A DNA stretch of 64,000 nt from Actinotalea solisilvae. Lineage in GTDB: Bacteria; Actinomycetota; Actinomycetes; Actinomycetales; Cellulomonadaceae. Where the stretch lies: contig NZ_JADDKQ010000020.1 in NCBI RefSeq assembly GCF_016464425.1, positions 104,470 through 168,469 of the forward strand, given 5' to 3'. Shown here in pieces: positions 36,483-44,654 of this stretch (its first letter is position 1; every line of letters begins with the position of its first letter). Position numbers and translations under genes: made by a program. The notes beneath the pieces were generated by a model, which was given only the letters and a program-made list of their open reading frames with translations, was not told the origin of the DNA and searched no databases.

Positions 36483-37153
36483 CGGACGACCTCCGGGACC
36501 TCGTCGAGCTCGACGCGGCGGCCCGTGAAGAACGGGACCTCCTCGCGGACGTGCCGGCGCGCCTCGGTCTCGCGCAGGTGGCGCATGAGGTCGACGAGCT
36601 CGGTGAGCTCGGCGGCCTCGAACGCGAGCAGCCACTCGTAGTCGCCGAGCGCGAAGGACGCGACCGTGTTGGCGAGCACCTGGGGGTAGTCGCGGCCCTT
36701 GAGCCCGTGCTCCATGAGCATCGCGCGACGCTCCTCGGCCGGGAGCAGGTACCACTCGTACGACCGGACGAACGGGTAGAGCGTGAACCACGGCAGCGGC
36801 TCGGTGCCGCGCATGTACGCGGGCAGGTGGTCGCGGCTGAACTCCGCCGGGCGGTGCACGCCCATGCCGGACCAGACCGGCGTGAGCGGGGCCAGGTCCT
36901 GGCTGCGGCGCAGCGTCCGCGCGGCGGACTGCAGGTCCTCGGGCGCGTCGCCGTGCAGCCAGAGCAGGAGGTCGGACCCGGCGCGCAGGCCCGAGACGTC
37001 ATAAGCGCCGCGGAGCGTCACACCGGAGGGGAGGCCCGCCGCGGCCTCGGTGAGCGGGGGAGCCGCCGGAGCCTGCACAGGGGCGGCCGTCGGGCGGCCG
37101 AGCACGGTCCACAGGGTCCAGGCGCCACGGGTGTCGGTCGCCGGGGAGGTCAT
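36479..37153 (-). CDS. chdC: Coproheme decarboxylase
   Basis: A 224-residue chlorite-dismutase-like enzyme (HemQ) that turns coproheme into haem b by two oxidative decarboxylations. The catalytic Tyr is in TLYPFVRSYEWYLLP, and the fold has LLLWLHGDAPEDLQSAARTL and ALGDYEWLLAFEA. It defines the coproporphyrin-dependent haem route of Gram-positive bacteria. ATG at 37153 is the first gene after a 112-nt gap downstream of hemY, so chdC probably has its own promoter there and leads the chdC-hemH-hemC-hemD-hemB-hemL operon. Confidence 0.96.
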   Translation of the reverse strand: MTSPATDTRGAWTLWTVLGRPTAAPVQAPAAPPLTEAAAGLPSGVTLRGAYDVSGLRAGSDLLLWLHGDAPEDLQSAARTLRRSQDLAPLTPVWSGMGVHRPAEFSRDHLPAYMRGTEPLPWFTLYPFVRSYEWYLLPAEERRAMLMEHGLKGRDYPQVLANTVASFALGDYEWLLAFEAAELTELVDLMRHLRETEARRHVREEVPFFTGRRVELDEVPEVVR

Positions 37154-37235
37154 GGGTCGAAGTCTGCGCGACGGTCCGGGAATGCGGAAATCGACGGGCG
37201 GTCCGGGTGGCGACGATCACATTTGTGGTGACGAT

Positions 37236-37255
37236 CCGTCAGCATTTTCTGACGG
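37236..37255. promoter_or_regulatory. chdC: Hairpin in the hemY-chdC gap
   Basis: CCGTCAG-CATTTT-CTGACGG is a perfect 7-bp stem with a 6-nt loop in an unusually A/T-rich stretch. It is 81 nt upstream of chdC and 10 nt beyond the hemY stop region. It could be the hemY terminator or an operator for the chdC operon; sequence does not decide. Confidence 0.5.
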
Positions 37256-37265
37256 CCGGTCAGGA

Positions 37266-38750
37266 TCATTCCGGAATGCGACCGAGAACGCCGTCGGCGA
37301 CCGTTCCGGCGTCGGCGACGACGGCGGCCAGGCCCGTCCCCGCGAGCCACGCGCCGCACGCGTGCAGGCCGGGGTGGACGGCCAGCCCGGCGCGCACCGC
37401 GGCCACCCGCGCGCGGTGCCCGGGGCGGGCCTGGGGCAGGCCCGCGGGCCAGTCCGTCCGGGCGAAGCCGACGACGTCCACCGGGTCGAGCGCGACCCCC
37501 AGCAGGGCCGCGGCGTCCCGCGTCGCGACCGCGCGGAGCGCGTCGCCGGCCGGCACGGCCGGCCCGCCCACGAGCCCGTAGGAGAGCCGGACGACCTCGC
37601 GACCTCCGGCGCGCGCCGCGAGCCACGGCCACTTCGCCGTCGCGTGCGTGAGCGCCTTGGCCCGGACCCCGCGCCGACCCTGCGCGCCGCGCGCGACGAG
37701 CACGCCCGTCCCGCGCGGCGCCTCGGCCAGGGCGCGCGTGTCGATCACGAGCGTCGCGAGCGCGACGCCGGTGTCGGCCGCGGCCTCGAGCCCGTCGACC
37801 GGGGCGAGCCCGCGCAGCAGGCCCACGGCGACCGGCCCGGGGGCCGCGACGACGACGTCGTCGCAGGTCACGAAGGCGTCCCCGGTCGAGACGACCCAGC
37901 GGCCGCCGGCCGACGCGGCGCCGGCCGCCGGTGCGCCGGGGCCGCCCGCCGACGCCACCGAGGTCACGCGCGCCCCGGTCCGGACGTCGGCGCCCGCCGC
38001 GCGGGCGTCCCGCGCGAGGGCGTCCACGAGCCGGTGCATGCCGCCCTCGATCCCGGCGACCGCCGATCCCGCGGGCGCCGCCGCGCGGATCGCCGCGACC
38101 GCGGCGGCGAGCGAGCCGTGCCGCTCGACGCGTTCGAGCAGCCCGGGCAGCACGGCGTCCAGGTCGACGTCGTCGGGGTGGGCCGAGTGCACCCCGCCGA
38201 CGACGGGCGCGACGAGCCGGTCGAGGACGCGCCGGCCCATGCGGTGGCGCACGACGGCGCCCAGGCTGGGCGCTGACGCGCCGCCCCGGCGGGCGGGGCC
38301 CGAGCGGGCCGGGAGCACGCGGTCCAGGGACGCGCGCAGCGCCCCGACCAGTCCGACCGCCCGCCGGACGTCCGCGGCCCACGGGTCGCCCGGGATCCCG
38401 AGGACGCCCGTGCGCGGCAGGGGCAGCGCCCGGCCCGGGAGCTGGAGCCACGCCGAGCGCGGGGCGGGCAGGACGACGTCGTCGGCGAGGCCGAGCTCGG
38501 CGAGCAGGTCGGGGACCGCGGGCGAGCGCGTCGCGAACGACTCGGCGCCTGCGTCCAGCACGAGCCCCGCGACCTCGGCCGACGCCAGGCAGCCCCCCAG
38601 GCGCTCCGACGCCTCGAGCAGCACCACCCGGCGTCCGGCCCGGGCGCACGCCCGCGCCACCACGAGGCCGGCGACGCCGCCGCCCACGACGACGACGTCG
38701 GCCCGGCCCGCGTCGCCGGCCGGGCCTGGCGTCCCGGGCGCGGGAGTCAT
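37266..38750 (-). CDS. hemY: Coproporphyrinogen III oxidase, flavin-dependent (CgoX)
   Basis: A 494-residue FAD oxidase of the HemY/protoporphyrinogen-oxidase family. The FAD motif is VVVVGGGVAGLVVARACARAG, shown here in part as VVVGGGVAGLVVARA. Other blocks are GLVLDAGAESFATRSP, APVVGGVHSAHPDDVDL and EGGMHRLVDALARDA, and the C-terminal FAD contact is HACGAWLAGTGLAAVVADA. In a ChdC organism it oxidises coproporphyrinogen III to coproporphyrin III. It starts 10 nt after the hemE stop and is co-transcribed with it. Some positions are very Ala/Gly-rich. Confidence 0.94.
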   Translation of the reverse strand: MTPAPGTPGPAGDAGRADVVVVGGGVAGLVVARACARAGRRVVLLEASERLGGCLASAEVAGLVLDAGAESFATRSPAVPDLLAELGLADDVVLPAPRSAWLQLPGRALPLPRTGVLGIPGDPWAADVRRAVGLVGALRASLDRVLPARSGPARRGGASAPSLGAVVRHRMGRRVLDRLVAPVVGGVHSAHPDDVDLDAVLPGLLERVERHGSLAAAVAAIRAAAPAGSAVAGIEGGMHRLVDALARDARAAGADVRTGARVTSVASAGGPGAPAAGAASAGGRWVVSTGDAFVTCDDVVVAAPGPVAVGLLRGLAPVDGLEAAADTGVALATLVIDTRALAEAPRGTGVLVARGAQGRRGVRAKALTHATAKWPWLAARAGGREVVRLSYGLVGGPAVPAGDALRAVATRDAAALLGVALDPVDVVGFARTDWPAGLPQARPGHRARVAAVRAGLAVHPGLHACGAWLAGTGLAAVVADAGTVADGVLGRIPE

Positions 38751-38760
38751 CGGACCGGCG

Positions 38761-39840
38761 TCACAGCTCGCCGTGGGCGAGCCGCACGACGCGCGTGAGC
38801 ACGTCCGGGTCCGTCTCCGGCGGGACGCCGTGGCCGAGGTTGAGCACGTGCCCGGGCGCGCTCGCGCCGCGGCGGATCACGTCGCGCACGTGCGCCTCGA
38901 GCGCCGGCCACGGCGCGCCGAGCAGCGCGGGGTCGACGTTGCCCTGGAGCGGCGTGGTGCCCCCGAGGCGGCGGTTCGCCTCGTCGAGCGGGATCCGGTG
39001 GTCGACGCCCACGACGTCGGCGCCGACGTCGCGCATCGCGCGCAGCAGCTCGCCCGTGCCGGTGCCGAAGTGGACGACCGGCACGCCCAGGTCCACGACG
39101 TGCGCGAGCGCGCGGCTCGACGCCGGCGCGACGTGCGCCTCGTAGTCGGCCAGCGACAGCGACCCGGCCCAGGAGTCGAAGAGCTGCGCGGCGCTCGCAC
39201 CCGCGAGCACCTGGGCGCGCAGGAAGACGCCCGTGACGTCCGCGGCCCAGTCCATGAGCGCCTGCCACGTCTCCGGGTCCGCGTGCATGAGCGTGCGGGC
39301 GCGGAGCTGGTCCTTGGACGGGCCGCCCTCGACGAGGTAGCTCGCGAGCGTGAACGGCGCGCCCGCGAAGCCGATGAGCGGCGTCGTGCCCAGCGCCGCG
39401 ACGGTGCGCTCGACCGCCTCGACCACGGGCGCGAGGGCGGCCGGGTCGAGCGGGCCGAGGCGCGCGACGTCGGCCGCGGTGCGGACCGGCTCGGCGAACA
39501 CGGGACCCGTGCCGGGCACGATGTCGACGTCGACCCCCGCGAGCAGCAGCGGCACGACGATGTCGCTGAAGAAGATCGCCGCGTCGACGCCGTGGCGACG
39601 GACGGGCTGCAGCGTGATCTCGCTCGCGAGCTCGGGCTCGAGGCACGACGCGAGCATCGTCACGCCGCGGCGGACCTCGCGGTACTCGGGCAGCGAGCGT
39701 CCGGCCTGGCGCATGAACCAGACCGGGACCGTGCCCGCGTCGCCGTCCGCGGTCGTGTGTCCTTCGTCACCGGAATGCGCCGCCCGCTGCCCGCGAAATG
39801 CGCGGACCAGGGGCGAATTCTCGGTCCGGCCGTCGATCAT
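38761..39840 (-). CDS. hemE: Uroporphyrinogen decarboxylase
   Basis: A 359-residue enzyme producing coproporphyrinogen III. Motifs are [68 protein letters not shown] and [15 protein letters not shown] at 39840 is preferred because GCAGGA lies 6 nt upstream, although an in-frame GTG exists at 39867. An insertion of about 18 polar residues ([13 protein letters not shown] region) precedes the substrate-binding Arg motif. It diverges from hemA, with only 71 nt between starts, so their promoters overlap. Confidence 0.96.
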   Translation of the reverse strand: MIDGRTENSPLVRAFRGQRAAHSGDEGHTTADGDAGTVPVWFMRQAGRSLPEYREVRRGVTMLASCLEPELASEITLQPVRRHGVDAAIFFSDIVVPLLLAGVDVDIVPGTGPVFAEPVRTAADVARLGPLDPAALAPVVEAVERTVAALGTTPLIGFAGAPFTLASYLVEGGPSKDQLRARTLMHADPETWQALMDWAADVTGVFLRAQVLAGASAAQLFDSWAGSLSLADYEAHVAPASSRALAHVVDLGVPVVHFGTGTGELLRAMRDVGADVVGVDHRIPLDEANRRLGGTTPLQGNVDPALLGAPWPALEAHVRDVIRRGASAPGHVLNLGHGVPPETDPDVLTRVVRLAHGEL

Positions 39841-39911
39841 GGGATGTCCTGCGGGCAGAGTCACCACCCGATTGTGCCGAACAAACTCCGGAATGGTTGA
39901 CTCGGCGCGTT

Positions 39912-41252
39912 GTGGTGCTCATGACCCTCACGGCGAGTCACCGCGACCTCGACCTCGACGTGCTGGAGCAGCTCAGCTCCGGGGGGCACTCCGTCGGGGC
40001 GGCGGTCGTCGCGGACAGCCCAGACGTCACCGGTTCCGTGGTGCTCGCCACGTGCAACCGGTTCGAGGTGTACCTGGACGTCGCGGCGGACGGCGGCGAC
40101 GGGGTCCGGGGCGAGGCGGTCCTCGCGACCGCCGTCGACGCGGTCGCCGCGGCGAGCGGCCTCGCGCACGAGGACGTCGCCGCGTCGCTCCAGGCGCGCA
40201 CCGGGCCGGCCGTCGCGCGGCACCTCTTCGCCGTCGCGTCCGGGCTGGACTCGATGGTCGTCGGGGAGCGCGAGGTCGCCGGCCAGGTGCGCCGCGCGCT
40301 GCAGGCCGCGCGCGCCGACGGCACGACGTCGCCCACGCTCGAGCGCCTCTTCCAGACGGCGTCCCGCACCTCGCGGGCCGTGGGCGCGCGGACCGGCCTG
40401 GGCAGCGCGGGCCGGTCGGTCGTCGGCGTCGCGCTCGACCTCGCCGCGCAGACGGTCGACCTCTCCCGCGCGCGCGTCCTGCTCATCGGTACGGGCTCGT
40501 ACGCCGGCGCGAGCCTCAGCGCGCTGCGTGCGCGCGGCGTGACCGAGGTGGCCGTGCACTCGCCGTCGGGCCGGGCGCAGGCGTTCGCGGCCGAGCGCGG
40601 GCTCACGGCGGTCGAGGCCGGCGGGCTCGCGCGGCACCTCGCGAGCGTCGACGTCGTCGTCTCGTGCTCGGGCGCGCTGGGGCCGGTCGTCGACGCGGCC
40701 ATGGTCTCGGCGGCGCGCGAGCGCTCGGCCGCCGACGGCGAGCCGCGCCCGACCGTCCTCGTCGACCTCGCTCTGCACCACGACATCGACCCCGCGGTCG
40801 CCGGGGTCCCCGGCGTGCGGCTCATCGACCTCGCCGCGGTGCAGCGGCACTCGCCGACGACCGTGACGCCCGAGGTCGAGGCGGGCCTCGCGATCGTCGA
40901 GGAGCGCGTCGCGCAGTTCGAGGAGACGCTCGCCGAGCAGGCCGTGGTGCCTGCCGTGGTGGCGCTGCGGTCGCACGTCGAGCAGGCGCTCGACGCCGAG
41001 GTCGAGCGCGCGCGGACGCTCGCGCGGGCCCGCGGCGACGAGGCGTCGGCGGAGCAGGTCGAGCGCGCGCTGCGGCGGTTCGCCGCGGCGATGCTGCACA
41101 CGCCGGCGGTCCGGGCGCGCGAGCACGCGCGGTCCGGCCGGCACGCCGAGTACCGCGACGCGGTCGAGGCGCTCTTCGGCCTCGAGGTGCCGCGCGACGC
41201 GGACCCCGCAGCCGACGACGCCGTCGGTCGCACCCCCCGCCACCGCGCCTGA
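39912..41252 (+). CDS. hemA: Glutamyl-tRNA reductase
   Basis: A 446-residue enzyme for the first step of C5 haem synthesis, using NADPH. The nucleophilic Cys is in [12 protein letters not shown]. The NADPH domain has [21 protein letters not shown], and the family block [12 protein letters not shown] appears here as [18 protein letters not shown] at 39912 is chosen because [19 protein letters not shown] resembles other actinobacterial HemA starts; ATG at 39921 is the alternative. It is the only haem gene on the plus strand, divergent from hemE. Confidence 0.95.
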   Translation: MVLMTLTASHRDLDLDVLEQLSSGGHSVGAAVVADSPDVTGSVVLATCNRFEVYLDVAADGGDGVRGEAVLATAVDAVAAASGLAHEDVAASLQARTGPAVARHLFAVASGLDSMVVGEREVAGQVRRALQAARADGTTSPTLERLFQTASRTSRAVGARTGLGSAGRSVVGVALDLAAQTVDLSRARVLLIGTGSYAGASLSALRARGVTEVAVHSPSGRAQAFAAERGLTAVEAGGLARHLASVDVVVSCSGALGPVVDAAMVSAARERSAADGEPRPTVLVDLALHHDIDPAVAGVPGVRLIDLAAVQRHSPTTVTPEVEAGLAIVEERVAQFEETLAEQAVVPAVVALRSHVEQALDAEVERARTLARARGDEASAEQVERALRRFAAAMLHTPAVRAREHARSGRHAEYRDAVEALFGLEVPRDADPAADDAVGRTPRHRA

Positions 41253-41289
41253 CGGCACCTCTCCCCGCCGCACGCACCCCCTCGATCGC

Positions 41290-41361
41290 GCCGAGGTCGC
41301 TGGTTCCCGCCCATGTCGCTGGTTCAGACCAGCGACCTCGACGCGAACCAGCGACCTCGGC
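41290..41361. repeat. 72-nt interspersed double palindrome, full copy 1
   Basis: Outer arms GCCGAGGTCGCTGGTTC (41290-41306) and GAACCAGCGACCTCGGC (41345-41361) are perfect 17-bp inverted repeats. They enclose a second, less perfect pair with the same core (GTCGCTGGTTC and GACCAGCGACCTCG). The same 72-nt design recurs at 59206-59277, and a short form at 44282-44311. It lies between convergent genes and could serve as a bidirectional terminator. Confidence 0.85.
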
Positions 41362-41416
41362 GTCGTGGCCGCCGGGGTCGGACGTGCGGTGCCCCGGACC
41401 GGCGGCCCACGCGCAC

Positions 41417-41429
41417 GGGGGGGGGGGGG
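41417..41429 (+). repeat. Homopolymer of 13 G
   Basis: Thirteen consecutive G residues in the hemA-mmsA gap. It may be a real slippage-prone tract or a sequencing/assembly effect, as such runs are hard to read. Confidence 0.85.
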
Positions 41430-41667
41430 ACGCCGCTGGGCCGACCGCGCGGTTCGCCGACGAGGTCATGACCACCGTCGTCACGGGCTGACGGCCGGCG
41501 CGCTCCGGGCCGAGCCGTGCGGCGCATGCGACGCGCGGGGCGCGAGCGCCCTCCCCGGCGCGTCGCGGGGTCACTCCTGCACCTCCAGCACCGTGCGCCG
41601 CACATCCCGGTCCGGGTCGGGTCCGCGATCCTCCGGTGCCGGTCGTCCCGGCACCGGGGGCGCGGCG

Positions 41668-43158
41668 TCAGCGCTGCGTGGGGAAGCCCAGGTCGACGCC
41701 GCCGTGGCTCGGGTCGGGCCACCGCGTCGTCACGACCTTGCCGCGCGTGAAGAACCGGACGCCGTCGGCGCCGTGCGCGTGCAGGTCGCCGAAGAGCGAG
41801 GACTTCCAGCCGCCGAACGAGTAGTAGGCCATGGGCACCGGGATCGGCACGTTGACCCCGACCATCCCGACCTCGACCTCGACCTCGAACCGGCGGGCCG
41901 CGCCGCCGTCGTTCGTGAAGATCGCGGTCCCGTTGCCGTAGGGCGTCGCGTTGATGAGCGCGAGCCCCTCGTCGTAGCTCGCGACGCGGAGCACCGAGAG
42001 CACGGGGCCGAAGATCTCGTCGGTGTGGATCGACATGCCGGGCCGCACCCGGTCGAAGAGCGTCGGGCCCAGCCAGTAGCCCTCCGGGTCGCCGTCGGGC
42101 TCGACGAGGCGGCCGTCGACCACGAGGTCCGCGCCCGCGTCCACGCCGGCCGCGACGTAGCCGAGCACGCGGTCGCGGTGCTCGGCGGTGACCAGCGGGC
42201 CCATGTCGCACCCGCGCCGGCCGTCCCCGGTGCGCAGGTCGCCCATGCGCTTCGCGATCTTCGCGACGAGGGCGTCGGCGACCGGCTCGACGGCGACGAC
42301 GGCCGAGATCGCCATGCAGCGCTCGCCCGCGGAGCCGAAGCCCGCGCTCACGGCGGCGTCGGCGGCGAGGTCGAGGTCGGCGTCGGGCAGCACGAGCATG
42401 TGGTTCTTCGCGCCGCCGAGCGCCTGCACGCGCTTGCCGTGCGTCGTCGCGGTCTCGTAGACGTACCGGGCGACGGGCGTCGAGCCGACGAAGGACACCG
42501 CGCGGACGTCCGGGTGCGTGAGCAGCGCGTCGACCGCCTCCTTGTCGCCGTGGAGCACGGTGAGGACGCCGTCGGGCAGGCCGGCCTCCCGCCACAGGCG
42601 CGCCATGACCATGGCCGCGGACGGGTCCTTCTCGCTCGGCTTGAGCACGACGGCGTTCCCCGCGGCCAGGGCCACGGGCACGAACCAGAGCGGGACCATC
42701 GCCGGGAAGTTGAACGGCGAGATCACGGCGACGACGCCGAGCGGTTGCCGCACCGAGTGCACGTCGACCCCGGTCGAGACGCTCTCGGAGTGCCCGCCCT
42801 GGAGCAGGTGCGGCATGCCGCACGCGAACTCGACGACCTCGAGGCCCCGCTGCACCTCGCCCGCCGCGTCGGAGAGCACCTTGCCGTGCTCGGCCGTGAT
42901 GACCGCGGCGAGCTCGTCCGCGTGCGTCGCGAGGAGGTGGCGGAACGCGAACAGCACCCGGGTGCGCGCGCTGAGCGACGCCCGGCCCCACGCGACGGCG
43001 GCCTCGGACGCGCGCGCGACGGCGTGGTCGACGGTCGCGGCGTCGGCGAGCGTGACCCGCGCGGTCTCGCGGCCCGTCGCCGGGTCGTGCACCGGCGCCG
43101 TCCGGCCCGGCGCCCCGGAGTGCTCGCGACCATGGATCCAGTGGGAGATCAGCGTCAT
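41668..43158 (-). CDS. mmsA: CoA-acylating methylmalonate-semialdehyde dehydrogenase
   Basis: A 496-residue aldehyde dehydrogenase that converts methylmalonate or malonate semialdehyde to propionyl- or acetyl-CoA in valine and inositol breakdown. The family-typical opening is LISHWIHGREH. The NAD region is VVAVISPFNFPAMVPLW and VLKPSEKDPSAAMV, followed by SFVGSTPVARYVYE, and the catalytic Cys is in GSAGERCMAISAVV. ATG at 43158 has GATACT 7 nt upstream, consistent with a leaderless message. No valine or inositol genes adjoin it, so the pathway is inferred from family. Confidence 0.93.
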   Translation of the reverse strand: MTLISHWIHGREHSGAPGRTAPVHDPATGRETARVTLADAATVDHAVARASEAAVAWGRASLSARTRVLFAFRHLLATHADELAAVITAEHGKVLSDAAGEVQRGLEVVEFACGMPHLLQGGHSESVSTGVDVHSVRQPLGVVAVISPFNFPAMVPLWFVPVALAAGNAVVLKPSEKDPSAAMVMARLWREAGLPDGVLTVLHGDKEAVDALLTHPDVRAVSFVGSTPVARYVYETATTHGKRVQALGGAKNHMLVLPDADLDLAADAAVSAGFGSAGERCMAISAVVAVEPVADALVAKIAKRMGDLRTGDGRRGCDMGPLVTAEHRDRVLGYVAAGVDAGADLVVDGRLVEPDGDPEGYWLGPTLFDRVRPGMSIHTDEIFGPVLSVLRVASYDEGLALINATPYGNGTAIFTNDGGAARRFEVEVEVGMVGVNVPIPVPMAYYSFGGWKSSLFGDLHAHGADGVRFFTRGKVVTTRWPDPSHGGVDLGFPTQR

Positions 43159-43410
43159 GGCGACGAGTATCGGTGGTCGCACCGCCTCACGGCTACGGTT
43201 TCCGCGGCCCGGCTGCGCCGCCTCAGCAGGTGACGGTGCCTGCGGTCGTCGCGCCCTGCCCCCGGCCGCGCCGTCGGGCGCCGGGCTCCGCCTCCGTGCG
43301 GGATCCCACCCGATCGGGTGTCCCGCTGGGGAGCGGTGGCACTCGGGCCGCCGCGGGCCTGGGATGCTCGTCCTCCGCCGGACGCCGCCGGCCCGCACCC
43401 AGGGAGCGCC

Positions 43411-44265
43411 GTGTCCGAGGACGTCGGGGTCGCGCCGTCCGGCAGCCGCTGGATGGCTCGGTCGGTCGCGATCGGGCTCGTCGGGGTGGCACTCACGACG
43501 GTGGGCGTGCTCGCGCTCGCCGACGCCGTGCCTCGCCGCGGGGCCGTCCTCCTGGTGCTCGGCCTCCCCCTGCTCGCCGTCGGCGTCGCGAGCCTCGCCG
43601 CGGCGATGCGCGTGGAGGCCCGTCACCACGCGGTCGCGGTGCTGCGGCCGCATGACGACGTCGTCGAGGTCTCGCTCGGCGACGGCTGGGTCGACGCGCT
43701 GCCGGCAGCGGGAGCCGACCCGGGTCCCGTGGGCATCGCGCTGCTGCGGCACGTCACGGCCGCGGTCGGCGACGAGGGCGTCGGTCTGTGGGCCGGAGGT
43801 GCGACGCCGTCGCTCGCGGCGCTGGTCCCGTGGTCGGCCGTCACCGGCGTCGCACCGGGCGCCTCGACGACGGTCAACGGCGCGAGCTCACCCGCGGTCG
43901 CGATCGGCCTGCCGGGCGCGACGCTGCTGCTCGTGCCGCGCCGGGGCGCGAGCGGCGACGGCTGGGCGGGCCCCGAGGAGACCGTGCGCCTCGTCGAGCG
44001 CTGGGCCGCACGCCGTGCCGGGTCCGGCGACGTGACCGACGTCGGCGTGACCGCCGTCGAGCCGGCCGAGGTCGAGCCGGCCGAGGTCGACCAGGCCGGG
44101 ACCGGTCTGAACGCGGGGCACGCCGACGTCGCGGTGCCTCGTCCGCCCGTCGCGCCGACGGCCGGCGCGGCAGACGGCGATCACGCTGCCGCCCCCCGGG
44201 GCGTGGGCACGGGCGGCGAGAGCATCGACGACCGGATCCGCCGTCTCGCGGGCACGGACGACTGA
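43411..44265 (+). CDS. Membrane protein of unknown function with disordered tail
   Basis: A 284-residue protein. Two hydrophobic helices (about residues 17-65) precede a soluble region of mixed beta character (about 70-205; for example EVSLGDGWVDALPAAGAD and ETVRLVERWAARRAGSG). Then comes an acidic, Pro/Ala-rich tail with a short repeat (VEPAEVEPAEVDQAG). The last residues SIDDRIRRLAGTDD are probably helical. GTG at 43411 has AGGGAG 4 nt upstream. No family recognised. Confidence 0.78.
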   Translation: MSEDVGVAPSGSRWMARSVAIGLVGVALTTVGVLALADAVPRRGAVLLVLGLPLLAVGVASLAAAMRVEARHHAVAVLRPHDDVVEVSLGDGWVDALPAAGADPGPVGIALLRHVTAAVGDEGVGLWAGGATPSLAALVPWSAVTGVAPGASTTVNGASSPAVAIGLPGATLLLVPRRGASGDGWAGPEETVRLVERWAARRAGSGDVTDVGVTAVEPAEVEPAEVDQAGTGLNAGHADVAVPRPPVAPTAGAADGDHAAAPRGVGTGGESIDDRIRRLAGTDD

Positions 44266-44281
44266 CGCCGTCGGCACCGAC

Positions 44282-44311
44282 GTCGCTGGTTCGTCGGGCG
44301 GTACCAGCGAC
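44282..44311. repeat. Short relative of the 72-nt palindrome
   Basis: GTCGCTGGT and ACCAGCGAC form a single 9-bp hairpin with a 12-nt loop, using the core of the elements at 41290 and 59206. It sits between convergent genes (stops at 44265 and 44324), in keeping with a terminator role. Confidence 0.7.
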
Positions 44312-44323
44312 CCCGGCCGCAGG

Positions 44324-44551
44324 TCAGCGGGTGCGGTCGTCCTCGACGGGGAGGTGGTGCGGGTCCCCGCCCGAGAGCGTCGCGCGCAGCTCGTCGGGCG
44401 CGTCGTCGGGCAGGCCCGAGAGCGTCGGGCCGTCCTCGCGGATGCCCGAGCCGTGGGGGTGCGGGCCGTCCGGCACGCCGTAGGGGTCGTCCGGCGTGGC
44501 GCCGGGAACGGCGTCCGGCCGGGCGGTGGGGGCGGTGGCGTCCTCGGTCAC
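44324..44551 (-). CDS. Small acidic hydrophilic protein, unknown function
   Basis: A 75-residue protein rich in Asp, Pro, Gly and Thr with no hydrophobic core (GVPDGPHPHGSGIREDGPTL; DAPDELRATLSGGDPHHLP). Probably disordered. GTG at 44551 is preferred because GAGGAGG lies 6 nt upstream. It is downstream of nothing and upstream of nothing in operon spacing; function cannot be inferred. Confidence 0.6.
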   Translation of the reverse strand: MTEDATAPTARPDAVPGATPDDPYGVPDGPHPHGSGIREDGPTLSGLPDDAPDELRATLSGGDPHHLPVEDDRTR

Positions 44552-44654
44552 GGTGTCCTCCTCGGTCCACGCGTGCACGCGCACGGCGTGGGGCGACCGT
44601 ACGTCGAGCGCCCCGACGGCGCGCGGCGTCGGGCGCCGAGCGAGGCGTCGGCCG

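Larger units (their letters stand above)
41253..41667. other. 415-nt intergenic region between hemA and mmsA
   Basis: It holds the 72-nt double palindrome (41290-41361), a run of 13 G (41417-41429) and little else. A short plus-strand frame continues to 41491 but has no family-like content. Both flanking genes end into it, so termination is its only evident job. Confidence 0.7.

Noticed and set aside
41290..41361. Double palindrome as a CRISPR array or an attachment site
   Set aside because: Repeats are inverted rather than direct, there are no unique spacers, and no cas or integrase gene is present.
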